Source: Mastigias papua (taxonomy: Eukaryota > Cnidaria > Scyphozoa > Rhizostomeae > Mastigiidae). From it: a DNA stretch of 64,000 bases. Location: the NCBI GenBank assembly GCA_964019165.1, contig OZ025276.1, positions 12,201,028 to 12,265,027 of the forward strand. Reading direction: 5' to 3'. Position 1 is the stretch's first letter. Each line of letters begins with the position of its first letter. Both the position numbers and the translations under genes were made by a program. Shown in pieces: positions 1-24,891 of the stretch. The notes under the pieces are model-generated. The model saw only the letters and a list, made by a program, of their open reading frames with translations, had not been told where the DNA came from and did no database searches.

Positions 1-445
1 ATATATTTGTTCGCATATTTCACCACAGCTACTCATGGTTTTGCTTGCTCTTTGGTATTATAATCCAAATGAAGCATCTTTGGCTTAGAGTACCTAATAA
101 GCTTGAAACAGAGAATAGCCTCTTAGAATTTAGGGTGGTGTCAATACATAAAACACACCTAACTCTATCCACTACTAAGGGGTAGTTTCAAACTGAAGGC
201 CAGGCTGAGATATGATGTAGGGTAATTTTTTGACAATTATGTCCAATGGAATGCAGAAAGCAAAATCTCAGAGGGTTACATTTTTATCTCTTTGCCCAAT
301 TTATTATCCTGTTTATTATAAAGCCATGGTTAGCTTTCAACTTTTTCAAAGATCAACTGATGGGCTTATTTTAGGAGAGATACTTTTACTGAAAAATCTG
401 ATATTTGAACCAGTATAATATTAGCTGTAATTGCTGCAGTGATAC

Positions 446-1799
446 CTGGATATAAAATGAATTACTCAATGCTTCACTTAGGTTGGATGAGCCAGTTATC
501 AAACTGAAGACTTCCTCTGAAGTCACTTTTTTGTTCTGCAAGATGCCATCTTCCTCCATCTTTTTCAACTGTGTTTTGCATGTCTCCAAGGCATTTACAA
601 TCTGTACATGGTTGACATCATACATGGAAACTTGAAATCCAGCTTTAGCAAATAACTAAACATGGTACAGTCAAAATGCAAATTAATCTGTGAATAGGTA
701 TAAAATTTAAACTATTCTACAACCATGAATGCAAGTCCTAGCAGCCTAATGAACTTTATAAAGTGCAGCCAATCCTTCATCTGTAAACATGTATTTTAAT
801 GCAGCCAAAAATTTAACCAAATATATGCACACATTATGTGTAATTATTTGTTTTACACTATCCAGTAAAGTCCTTTGATAACTCCTTTCCCTATCACAGG
901 GCAATTTTGTATATGAGAGGTAATCAGCAATGGGAATATGTGACTAGTGATCAAATATTTCATAGTACTTCTTATCTCAGTCATGAAAACAAGTCACAAA
1001 CTGCTGGTTTGCAATCAACTATCAAAATCTAAAAAAGATATTAATTTACTTCAACTTACTATAGCCCAGCACCTTCCAATTAAGCCACTAAAAAGAGAAA
1101 GCACACTGGTTTGAATATTTTATGCATTAAATAGTCTGAACAATATGATGATTATCCTAATTTACATCCCCACTAAAACTGTCATGATGATATTTACAAT
1201 AACTAGCAATGGAATATTTTCATCTCTCTTTGAAGGCATTTATGTTGAAAAGAATAGCCTATTTTAAAGAACACAGCAGTATTTATATCTAAAAATAGAT
1301 GCACTGCTTCCAAGCAGTCACTTACTGAATGGCATAGGCAGTTGGCTTGCAATTGGCTTTCTATCAGACTTGTCATAAAGTGATTCTGGGCTTCCTGGAC
1401 CATTCTTTGCAAAAATTTCTAGCATGGCATTTAATGAGACTGATTATGGGATATAGTATAGTGTTTGATTTCAACTGTGTACCTCTGTATAACTGCCTGC
1501 ACTATTTCATTAGCTGAAGATGTTGCTAATAAATGTTCCATCATTTTAAAGGTCAATGGTATCAAACATGCCCATTGTAATCCTTGCTTCCCTCTAAGTA
1601 CCCCTCCCTCTCCCTCTCCATGTTGCCCTTTTTCCAAACAATACCTTTCATATTTGAAAATGATCAAGCAATCATTAATAACATCTTCAGCTATCCACAT
1701 CTACAATTTGGATATAATTCCATCCTAGCAGATAATTATTATGATGTACAACTAAAAGCTGACAGACCTCCCAACAACTGAGATTTTCTTTCCTTCCAT
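446..1799 (-). CDS. CRYL1: Lambda-crystallin homolog / L-gulonate 3-dehydrogenase, 5' part (3 exons, runs off the left edge)
   Basis: Three minus-strand exons join in frame: 1799-1768 (32 nt, ATG with an A at -3), 1087-1060 (28 nt) and 655-446 (210 nt). Every junction is GT-AG, with phases 2 then 0, giving 90 residues. The protein opens MEGKKISVVGS, continues GLIGRCWAI and then LFAKAGFQVSMYDV. The G-S-G-L-I-G dinucleotide-binding loop, the strand ending in the Asp after MY, and the following helix match the Rossmann fold of the 3-hydroxyacyl-CoA dehydrogenase family, specifically the CRYL1 branch. In that family the cytosolic enzyme oxidises L-gulonate to 3-dehydro-L-gulonate with NAD in the glucuronate pathway. 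The remaining NAD domain and the helical dimerisation domain (about 220 residues) should lie left of position 1. Nothing coding was seen in 1-445, which is intron. The family call is firm. The two tiny exons rest on frame and splice-site agreement. Confidence 0.85.
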
Positions 1800-3221
1800 G
1801 GTTATAAGTTTTAGACTCCAGCTGATAAATCAGGTTCATCCTGCAAAGGGTGCATCAAACTATGTTTTGAATGCTTTACAGACAGAATAGTAGTTTTGAA
1901 AGACAAGGAAATTTCAATCAGAGAAGTGGCAGTGTACATAAAATTGGAAGAGTATCAGCTGTCTGCAAGTAGGGAAGAAGCAACAATGGGGTCTTGACAG
2001 CTCTACTAGCACATCAGTCGACTCGCATGAAGTGTGATAAACATTTGTTTTTTTCTCATGTATACACCTGGCTCGGCTCCGGGGCTCTCATATGCAGATA
2101 TTGAGATCTCAGGTAAAGTATGAAGGTCAACAATACAAAAATGTTTTATTTTCCATGGAATTTAAAAAAAATTTGATAACTAGCTCGACATGAACGAAAG
2201 TGCAGCAGACCCGTGCTAATATCAGTGTTAAAACAACATTTCGCAACTCCATAGACTTGCCAATGTTGTCAGAGATACATCAGAAACCAGATCCATATAT
2301 ACAATTGCCAATACCAATGAAAGTAAGGGAATCATAAAATCCAAAAGCTCGACAAGTTCTTCAGGAAATTGGAAACGATATACGGCTTCTGTTTATAATA
2401 ACACTAAATAGGCACTTTCTGTTACCGGTCTTTCTGTTTGCGGATGGTCATATCTGCTTTGGAGGAATAATATCGAGTATAGGCCAGATTACACGCAAAC
2501 GACACAAAAATAACCTTACCAGTTATGACAAACACTACAAATGCACGTTTTACATACGAACAGTGTTAGTCAAATGAACCGATCATTGTAACATTTTGTT
2601 CAGAATAGTTGCTAACGACAAAGCTCCGCTTCCGAACTTCCGAATTTGTTTATGTTTTTCCTATCACAACTGCACAAGTGAGTTGAATTGCAGGTCAGAT
2701 GACGTAATATGACGAGTCACCTGGTCACGGAGTGGGGTTTTCGCCTTGGCATGGTTAGCCCCTAGTATACCTTTTGGCACAGTTGACCCTGGAAATGAGG
2801 TTTATGGTTAAACATGGGTGTATGCCAAAAATTGATCCAAGTAAAATAGTCCAAAGATAAGGTCCGTTCCTATAGTGGGGTTTTGGGGGGTGTCGTAAAA
2901 ATGTTTTGTATTCTAGGGGCCCAAGAAAATGAATTAGATGCTGCAGCGTATCAGATAACTCATGAACGTTTTACATATTTAGATTCACTCAATTTGACGG
3001 CAAGTCGAACGCAAAACATAAAGGCATTTAAAGGAGATTTTCCTAACTTATTGGAGCCACGCCTAATTTTTGCAAATTGTAGGCTTTACGTTTCCCTTTT
3101 AAAGAACTTTTAGGAACTGCCCTGCCAAAGATGATTAAACACCATAACAAAAAATATTATGAATGGGACCAGGAGGTAAGAAAAATGTTTGATTCGGTCA
3201 CAGGTGTTTCACATTTGATGA
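1800..3221. other. Upstream flank of CRYL1; no gene seen
   Basis: This is the 5' flank of the minus-strand CRYL1 start. The first several hundred bases should hold its promoter and 5' UTR, but no TATA box or other firm element stands out. Around 2580-2660 the sequence has more CpG than its surroundings. An open frame at 2883-3113 shows no recognisable domain or splice context. Confidence 0.4.
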
Positions 3222-3422
3222 CTCCATAGCAGTGGCGGATAATATGGGGGGGGGGGGGGCGAGGGACGATCGCCACCATAATTTGCCAGAACAGTGGAAT
3301 TTTTGGGTGTGATATCTAAAAGTTCTCCTTGGAGCTTCGCCCCAGATTCCCGTGGCCTGCTGGCCTTCACCAGTGGCCTCCACCCCCCAATAAGCATCAA
3401 AGTGTCCGGCATTGCTCCATAG
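3222..3422. mobile_element. hAT-like MITE, 185 bp, with 8-bp target duplication
   Basis: The element occupies 3230-3414. It starts CAGTGGCGGA and ends with the imperfect inverse TCCGGCATTG. It is flanked by identical 8-bp direct repeats CTCCATAG at 3222-3229 and 3415-3422. An 8-bp duplication with CAG...TG termini is the hAT superfamily signature. It carries a run of 14 G at 3246-3259 and has no transposase, so it is non-autonomous. Confidence 0.8.
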
Positions 3423-6400
3423 TGTTGGCTTTTCTAGCCTCAGTTAGCAGGACGTTCCTGGTCTTGTTGTCACGATACGAATGGTCTTTGTGTTGGTATC
3501 ATATTTATTACGAGTTGCTTTTGGAATTTTTATAGATGGCTATGCTAGACAAAGTCTTTTTAGCTAGGGAACATGAAGCGGAATTCGATTATCTACAAAT
3601 GCTCAAGGATGATAGCTGCAAACTTTGGTTTGAGAACTGCTGTACATTTTGACAAAGCAGCTAATTTTTTCAAAGATACTCAGTAGTGTCAGCAAATTAG
3701 TATGCAAGTTTGGTTTGTCTCAATTTGCTTTCATAGTCTTCTGCATATATTTTCAGGTACTGTATATTGGTAGTAATATGCTTAATCTTGCAGGCATGGA
3801 GAACGGCAGGCCTTAACACCATCGAATTTGATAATGCGTTTGATACTCGGAAAGTAAATGCGACACCGCTTCACTTTCGCGTTTTCTCAAATTGAATACT
3901 CACCAACTTCGTGGTTCAAATAACACTGTCCATCGGCATGCCACAAGCTTGCAATAATCGATAAAATTAACAACGTATTTTCAGAGAATAACGCACCATA
4001 GCTTTGTCAGTTCGGCATGCACGAGGTTTAATTCCTGACCCTTGACCTAAATATCTGCTTAAAAGAATGAGAAACAACTTAACGAGCATTTTAGAACGAT
4101 TTTTGTGTGATAATCATCCTGAACTCTCATGTTGACTTGTTTGCTTTCGTTTTCTATGCATGTTCATTATTTACTTCTGCTCGATTCATTTTCATTTATT
4201 GCATCTAGCGTACAAACGAAAGATGCACGTTATTATCCCTTACTATCAACAGTTTTTAGCTTTTTAAATTGCACTTTTGTTTGAGAACCAGTAACATTGA
4301 GCCTCAGGCTGGCTGTTCTTAACTTTCCGAAAATTTTGAGGTTAAATTGTTCTCAATTTGCTCTTAATTTTTTAGGGTGTAGACAATTTAGTCATTGACA
4401 ATATACAAGAAAACATTGAATGTTTATAAAACACTAAAAACAGGCATTAGTTTTACTAACATCAACAGAAGACAAAAGATATACGTTCTTACAGGCCTAT
4501 GATCCTTTCCAAAAGTCTTGATACACTTACAGCTTTTTACACACTGATGATTAGGGTGTTTCAAGAACGTTTGGGAAAAACTGTAGAGCTTAACAAGTTT
4601 TATATCACTTTGAAATCATTTTAAGAAAGTGCTTCAGCCTCAGCATGTTCTTAATTTGTTATTAATTCCCCCATCAATTTAGAGGCCCGTGTTCTTATCA
4701 AAAATTGTTCTTATGAAAAGAGAACACACTGCTTTAGATGCCTTTTACCGATGTTTTGTTGGAGGAAATCTAGGGACTTTTACATGAGGAGATATGCAAT
4801 TCCAAAGAACGTCTATACACCATCCCAAAGAGCTAATCCAAACTGAACATTTGCTGGTTTGGTTGGAACGTGTGTGTGGTGCTCAGTATGTTGGTAGCAG
4901 TGATGTGTCGATGGGGGTGGGGGCGTTGTGCGTTGTGGGCGCCCCCAATGTCTATGAAATTGTGTAAAAAGGTTGTCATGCAGCAGAAAATCTAGCGTGA
5001 ATTGTGGATGTTTGGCCAAATTCCAATAAAAATTCGCTTATTCTGTTGGTCATGGTTGGCCATAGTCAACTGGCACTAACACTTTCTGATTATTAGGCGT
5101 GTTTGCGTGCGTTATACATAGGGACTATGTCAAGGAATTGTCCGAGTTGCACAAGAAAAGCACGCAAATTTATTTTAGGGAATCATGCAGTGACAGACAA
5201 TACGTTCTCTCCCCTAGTCTATTGGCCTCGTGGGCTCGAGGCAAATGGAATAGCAGCCTGATCAGTACAGTCAACAATTTGTGATCGTGCAATCAGACAC
5301 TGTGATGTCATCAATCTTCCAGTAATATCCCTAGGGTATTACGTCAGTTATCTCAACCATATAAGGTCTCGACGGAGGTGTTGTCATCTGAACTCTACTG
5401 GCCATTGGCTATACACGAAAATCTGCACATAGCTAACTGCATCATAACGAAAAATCATCCACGAAACCGACGTGTGTGCACAGTCTTTAATAGCGATCGA
5501 TTTGTTATGAAACAATACTTGGAGGCTTACTCCAGCTTGTCTATATTTAACCAAATAGATCTAAAGAAGGTTTAGAGCAAGACAACGTTTGATTTTGCTT
5601 CATTCTGTGGTCTACTGGGAGTGGCCACTACTCAAAGAAAACCAATATGTGGGAATCTACAGCAGAATTAGGCAAAAGCTAAGACAGTCGTGTGCGAAAA
5701 CTTTGTACAACATCTGGCAACAATGCTCACATTAAGCAATATGAGACCTCGATTAAAGAGTTGTTGGCAATTATTGAATTTGAAAGGAAATTTTTATTAC
5801 TCTGGCTAAAGTTTTGCCTTCACTTTTTATTGCAATCAGATTGTTTTTATACTGTTGATCCATTTACAAAGTGCTAGATGCAATGTATAGACAACTGTAG
5901 AAGCAGAAATCGTAGACTTAGGAAGCTGGGCCAAATTTTGAGTTAGTAATTATAAAAATAGTATATAAACAGGTTGTTCTTGTTCTTCGAATGCAAATAT
6001 CAAATGTATTGTTGTAGGTCAGCGCTATAAAGTCGAAAAGTGTATAGAAGAGTTTATCAAATTTACAAGTCTTGCTTATCTGGTAGATTCTAGCTTGCAT
6101 ATTTGCTGCAAGACTCATACATTGAACATTTAGCAATTTACCTCTGCTCAAAACATTAGTTATGTTATACGCTTCTCTATATGAGGAAACATCCAGAAAA
6201 ACACAGCAGTGTGCAATTTTCCAAAAAGATAAGAGCACTACTAGAACATGCTCCTCCTCAGATGATAGTTTTTACAAGCACTCAACTACCAAAATTCATT
6301 AAGCAAAGAAATTCTGATGAAGTAGCTAATAGACAGCAGCATTCGTTGATTTATTTTCAATAGTTGCCTGGCTGAATGTCTTAGAGACAGCATACTGCAT

Positions 6401-6710
6401 TCAGTTTCTGAAATATTTGCAAAAATCACTCTTAGATGGATAGGAATAATTTTAGGACCATATTTGAGGCCATAGTTGAGTCTTATCGCTTGCAAAAGTA
6501 ATTAGAGAGGAATGAGACTGAGATATGAGATAACAGATCTGTAGAGGGAGCATAGGACATTAAATAACTATATCAGGATTTACAAATTACATTAGATAGC
6601 GTCGAGAGATAACTAAGCCAACGCAACCGGTTTATGCTTTTTGCTATTAAGAGGTAGGATCGCTGTCCAAGCTGAAAAAATCAATTAGTTAGCCTAAGTG
6701 AAGGTGGCAA
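3423..6710. other. Intergenic; no gene recognised
   Basis: Only short open frames occur on both strands. One at 3536-3651 (38 codons) and others at 5099-5577 have neither a family signature nor supporting splice sites. I see no RNA gene and no clear repeat. Confidence 0.4.
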
Positions 6711-7005
6711 GAAAGATGATAACAGGGATGGCGCCAGTCACCGCAGACTGGGAAGGAGATTTTGGACGGACCACACCCTCTATTACATAGTATAATAAAA
6801 TATGCAACTACAAGGTTACAAACGCTATGCAAACGGCAATGATATAAAGTAGTAATGAATTTTATACCTTTCTAGAAACCCCCCCCCCTCCTCAAACTTT
6901 TATACTCGAAATTGCACAAATTGCAAAGTGATTGATCCTACAGAAAACTGGGGGTATGTCCCCCAGTCCCCCAGTCCCCCCTCCCGTGGCTCTGCCTCAG
7001 CTGGT
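6711..7005. repeat. Dispersed repeat, copy 1 (G/C-tract-bearing)
   Basis: This stretch shares a scattered but collinear set of words with 8790-9075: AATAAAATATGCA, a GCTATGCAAACG/GCTACGCAAACG block, a C-rich stretch followed by CTCAAAC or CATCAAAC, then ATACTCGA/CTACTCGA. Both finish with CCCCCAGTCCCC and a GTGG...C-T-C tail. The edges are not resolved and no target duplication was found. It is probably a decayed non-autonomous transposon. Confidence 0.55.
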
Positions 7006-8229
7006 GGTGTGCATCTAACAGTCCATTTCTAAATAGTTCTGGCATAACAGTAGTATTTAGTACTTATTATATCACCACGATTAGTATTGAAACTTTCATT
7101 AGTTTTAGAAAGGCCTTAGGTTTCGGACTTAGCACACAAATGCTCTCTCTTCTGTTTCTCTTTTCAGATGCTTTGTCTGAAGCATTAATCAAGAGGCACG
7201 GATGGAATTCCTGACGAAAATTTGAAGCCTATTCTATTGCTCTTGGCTTTATTACTAACACTTTAGATGTGATTTGTTGGTATTTTCTGCCAATATGGCC
7301 GATATTGTTGATTGATAAATTTCGCTTTGGCTCGCCTTGTGGTGCGCATAAATGTTCTTCTTTGTCTAGCAACAAAATGTTTAATTAAAGTCATGTTTAT
7401 TTGCTCGCCGCATGAATTCACCATCCAGTATGTAATTGGTGGCGTAAAAATTACTGTTAGTGCCCTGTTTTCTACATATGAGTGTTATCTTACGCAGCCC
7501 TTTTAATGCCGACACTTTTTTGTTTATCCCTCCATTTTTCAGTAAAAATACAAGCCCTTCAAGCTTCTCTTCAAAGAAGAATTGAGGCCGACATTGCACA
7601 CATTGAATCTGGAGCTAATTTGATCGCATTTGGAAAACTGAAGGCATTCAAAGGCATTAATTAAGATGCACTTTAGAAAATCTCTCCGTCATCAGTTTGT
7701 TTTAAAAAGTTTTATAGAGGTATGCAATTCTTCATGAAATCTGGCTTATAATTGACCCTATGCAAAACGGACAATGCTTATCGCTTTCAATGTTTGTGCA
7801 TGGTAGTTTGGAAAATGAGTTACGAAAGAAAATTAGCAAACTGCCCTTGAATATTCTCAACTTTGTCCTTGAGTTTAAATTAGCAGATCGAGGCGACTAA
7901 TTTAGTGATCGGAATCGAGCCTGTTCATCTTGATTTGACCATACGTGGTCAAGCAACGATTGTTATGCCAACGTTTACCAATAAACTAAGATGTCACAGA
8001 TGGCTTCTGTGATAACACTTTCCATGCTCCCTACTCGGGGACCCCTCTGACTGTAATCGTATGCTAAAATCAGCACAGATTTGGTAGATAACAAATTGTC
8101 GTTTGATATTGCCTACATTTTTATTGTCATTCCTACACATCTTCAAATAATTTACTTCCAACATTACTAATATAAAGTTTGATTGAAAGTCTGTTTGTAC
8201 TTTTTGATGCCTTCCCTTGCTTTTCTCTC
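7006..8229. other. Intergenic; no gene recognised
   Basis: This A+T-rich stretch holds only short open frames, overlapping at 7312-7664, with no conserved motif. I see nothing to annotate. Confidence 0.4.
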
Positions 8230-8393
8230 TAAGTAATCATGCCCGTAGCCATGGGAATTACCTGTAGGGAATGGCCCCACCAAAATCATGCAATTCAATG
8301 CATTTTGAACACTCCTGGGGACCATCAGGCATTAATACGTGCTAAGCTCTGATCAACTGTGCCCCCATGCCTGACTACGGGCTGGTAAGTAAT
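8230..8393. mobile_element. hAT-like MITE, 148 bp, related to the copy at 10 kb
   Basis: The element occupies 8238-8385. It begins CATGCCCGTAGCCA and ends TGACTACGGGCTGG, which are imperfect terminal inverted repeats. Identical 8-bp direct repeats TAAGTAAT flank it at 8230-8237 and 8386-8393. The terminus shares GCCCGTAGCCA with the better-preserved element at 10014-10171, so the two belong to one family. No coding capacity. Confidence 0.8.
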
Positions 8394-8789
8394 ATATTTA
8401 ATTAACGACGGCTGTGACATTGGCAGTTATGAAATCGAATGGAACCTTTTAAGGTACTTCAGACGATTAATGGTTCCTTGCGGGTATAACAAGGATCATA
8501 ACCTACTATGAATAGTGGAACACATTAAAATTTTTAGTGGCAATTCTCCTATATTAGCCGCAGCTTAACTACACTTCAAGCAGCTGATGGCGGTACCGTA
8601 AGAATACATTTCCATCAAGTTCTAATTGCCTGCGATGCCGGGAGAATGTAAGATAGCAGGTGGCAGATGTTAGAAAGCAATCATAGACAACAAATTAGCT
8701 TTGAGCTAACTAAATTATCGATCACTGTTCTTCGTGTTATGATGATCTGCTTTCCCCGAGACTTCTACCAGGCGCACAGTGATTTGAAC
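8394..8789. other. Intergenic; nothing recognised
   Basis: No open frame of interest, RNA gene or repeat was seen between the MITE and the next dispersed repeat. Confidence 0.4.
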
Positions 8790-9075
8790 CATATTATCCG
8801 ACCGAAAGCTAGGTGAAAATTTTGAGGGATCACGCCCTTTTCTGTCACGCCCACTGGTACATCTTGTAATAAAATATGCATCGAAAGGGTGACAAAGAGC
8901 TACGCAAACGACAATTGTAGGACGTAATCATGAACTATACCTTATTCTCCTTGTTGGGAGCCTCCCACCTCATCAAACCTTTTCTACTCGAGTATGGACG
9001 AATTATCATGAAATTGATCCTGGAAAAACTGGGTGAATTTCTCCCCCAGTCCCCTCCGTGGAGTCGCCTCTGCTC
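8790..9075. repeat. Dispersed repeat, copy 2
   Basis: Second copy of the repeat at about 6711-7005, in the same orientation. It shares the AATAAAATATGCA word, the GCTACGCAAACG block, the CTCATCAAAC...CTACTCGA segment and the CCCCCAGTCCCC tail. Divergence between copies is substantial, suggesting an old family. Edges are approximate. Confidence 0.55.
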
Positions 9076-10005
9076 ACTATCAAAAAGCTGCATTTTATCA
9101 ATTTAGGCCGCTACCACCAACAAAGCCTCGCACTGTTTTTCGATGACATAAAGCACCAAAATAATAGCGATCAGTGTGTTTGCCGTCTCCCATTTGCTGT
9201 TTTCCATTGATGTCGACTACCTGTAATGGCAATATTTGCATTTCTGTATATATAACAAGCAGAACCCAAAAGAAGATATGCATAATATAAATCCATACTT
9301 TTATAAGAGAGTGGGTGTGATATATCCTGTGAAGTGCACGCAGGGCGTGGCAGAAACTTATCACTAGTGAGGTATCTAGAAGCTAAATTTATAAATTGTA
9401 CTGTTACCTAAAAATTAATAGATCTCAATATGCATTATTAGCGAACATGTTACTTGTTTTAAATCCCGATAACTAGGCCTTGAGGCTTCTAAGACAAAAT
9501 TTTGTTGACATAACGTTATCTAGTACTCTTTAGTGTGTTTCAGTGATTCATGGTGATTAGCGATCTAGTAAGTAATGGGCAGTAATACAATTATCATTGC
9601 CAAAAGCAATTTGACTCATATCTTAGTCCTTGAAGCTGCTTAAATATTTTCAGATTTTAACCCTCATAGTTGCCGAAGAGTTAGGCATAGGATGATTTTA
9701 TGAATATTGGAGATATATACATAGTCATTTGTGTATTAAAAAGTGAAACTACTTCATTTTGTGCAAAATCCGTAATATTCTCGCTTAACTAAACGTTCCT
9801 CTCCAAAAAAAGTCCCCTCTAAAATCTGTGAAAGCTTGCAAGCGCCCTGGACGTTTATTAGAGAAAATACAGTTCTTCAGTGAGCCTTGGAGACTAGAGT
9901 TGCTTATTGTTAGGTAGGTTAGGTCTTATTGACGAAATACACTCTTTTATTATAAACCAGCACACTTTGTTAGAACACTGAGGCACAATTTGCCAGTACT
10001 GCTAG
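9076..10005. other. Intergenic; no gene recognised
   Basis: An 88-codon minus-strand open frame at 9098-9364 has no recognisable domain. I see nothing else. Confidence 0.4.
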
Positions 10006-10179
10006 AACATGATCAGGCCCGTAGCCAAGGGGGGATGGGGGGCAAGGCCCCCTGAACTTGCGAGATTTGACTCTGTGTCTCCCCTAAAAACATGAATTAT
10101 ATAGATATATGTATTACATATATATATATTGACTGTGCCCCCCTTGTGGATCCAAGCTGGCTACGGGCCTGAACATGAT
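10006..10179. mobile_element. hAT-like MITE, 158 bp, perfect 14-bp TIRs and 8-bp TSD
   Basis: The element is 10014-10171. Its ends are exact inverted repeats: CAGGCCCGTAGCCA on the left and TGGCTACGGGCCTG on the right. Identical 8-bp direct repeats AACATGAT lie at 10006-10013 and 10172-10179. The interior is a G-rich segment, a short AT alternation and a C-rich segment. It has no open frame. The intact ends imply a fairly recent insertion. Confidence 0.93.
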
Positions 10180-11682
10180 GGATGAGCAAGAGAGATATTT
10201 ACAAGTGCTTAACTACTCGCATCCTTTTGGCCATTCTGGCAAGCAGATTTGATAAGAAGTTGTTGATAAATATCAATGTTCGTTGCTTAGTATTTTCAAA
10301 TGTATTTCGATCAATGTTCTTGGGAGCAGTTCACTTGATGTGGTTTCTCAGATATTTGCAAAGAATTACCATTGAAATAAGAACAGTTTAAAGAAAACTT
10401 GAGTGTACTGTTATCAAAAATTTAAGAACATCCAGCCTTTGAAAAGATTATCTGGTTCAGTGCATGGCAATTCGCTTCAACAGAGTGTTATAAAGTAGTA
10501 TTATAAATGATTGCTAGAGAGATAGGATGGCAAGCGCCATCAAAGACAGCCATTGGCATTCCTTCGGGAGGGGGGGGATGAATGAACCGAAAATAACCCA
10601 ATAATCAGGCTTCTATTCTGTGTATCATGTCTCCAACTGACATGTGAAACCTGAAGAGGTTTCTGTAGTACAGGGTATGAGAAGCCCTGGACCCTCTGAA
10701 CATCTGATGCTATCTCATACACATTATTTATAAAGAACCTAGTTCAAGGTTCAGTTTTATGATGTTCTCTATTCTTGGACCTCTGTTAACCACATTCTAG
10801 AACTTACAGTTCTTCAATAGTCCTTAATTTTAGCTGCATGTGTAGGGCCAAGAAAACATTGCAACCGAAAACCGATTCATGTGAATTTCACTCCAATGAA
10901 TAAAGCCAGTTTATTTACTCTGCATTGTTTACAGTCACAAAAATATTTGAAACTAGGCGTTTCTTAGTGATTTTGTCTAAAGTAGTAAAGATACTGGTTA
11001 CTTATAAGAGGCGACATGTACCATGGATCTGAGAGCAAAAAAGGAAACAGAGAGAAGATTTATCGTACATCTTTCGTAGCTCGGTTGTTTTAATTTTGAA
11101 ATGATAGAGGACTTTTGCAGATATCTGTCAGACTTGGGCAGTTTTCTCTCCTCTTTCATATCATTTTCGCCATCGTTTTCGGTATATTGATAATTTTACT
11201 TGATAAGTATCTATATTTTCATTGCTAAAATCACTATGCTCTGTTGTTCTGAACTCTGGCAGCATCTTTTCTGATCCTTCAACAGAGATCCTGAGTAGTG
11301 ATTGTACTCAAAAAGACAAAAAACGCGATATGTATTTTGGGAACCCGCATCCTCGCATTGTGAGATCTAGATTAACCCAGTCCTGAAATACGAGGCAGCA
11401 CGCTTTACGTATCTTATCTTATATGCAAAGGCAAGACGTTGAACTAAGAGACGTTTTCCTAGTGAAGGCCTGCCTACTTAGATCACATCAAGTTAAGATA
11501 AAGTACCTGCATTAACTGATCTGTAAGAAGTCGACGCCAGGGATGTTTAATAAGTCAAAGTGACTCGACAAATTTACCTGGTTTGAGCCCTCAGTTTAGA
11601 GCTCGTGCTAGACTGTTGTGTGGTGACTGTTGTTGCTTTCATGCTGGAAAACCACCAATATTGGCGACAGTAATTTGTATTG
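10180..11682. other. Upstream flank of sestrin; no gene recognised
   Basis: This stretch holds the presumed promoter and 5' UTR of the sestrin gene. A TAA at 11671-11673 is in frame with the sestrin ATG, so the coding sequence does not extend further upstream within the same exon. No TATA box or other element could be assigned with confidence. Confidence 0.4.

Positions 11683-24891
<13,209 letters not shown>

Noticed and set aside
1320..1590. Minus-strand readings at 1431-1590 (ending KMMEHLLATSSANEIVQAVIQ) and 1326-1440 (with NAMLEIFAKNG), with plausible splice sites
   Set aside because: They lie inside CRYL1 intron 1 on the same strand, do not join in compatible phase and match no family I know. 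CRYL1 exons 1, 2 and 3 join perfectly without them.
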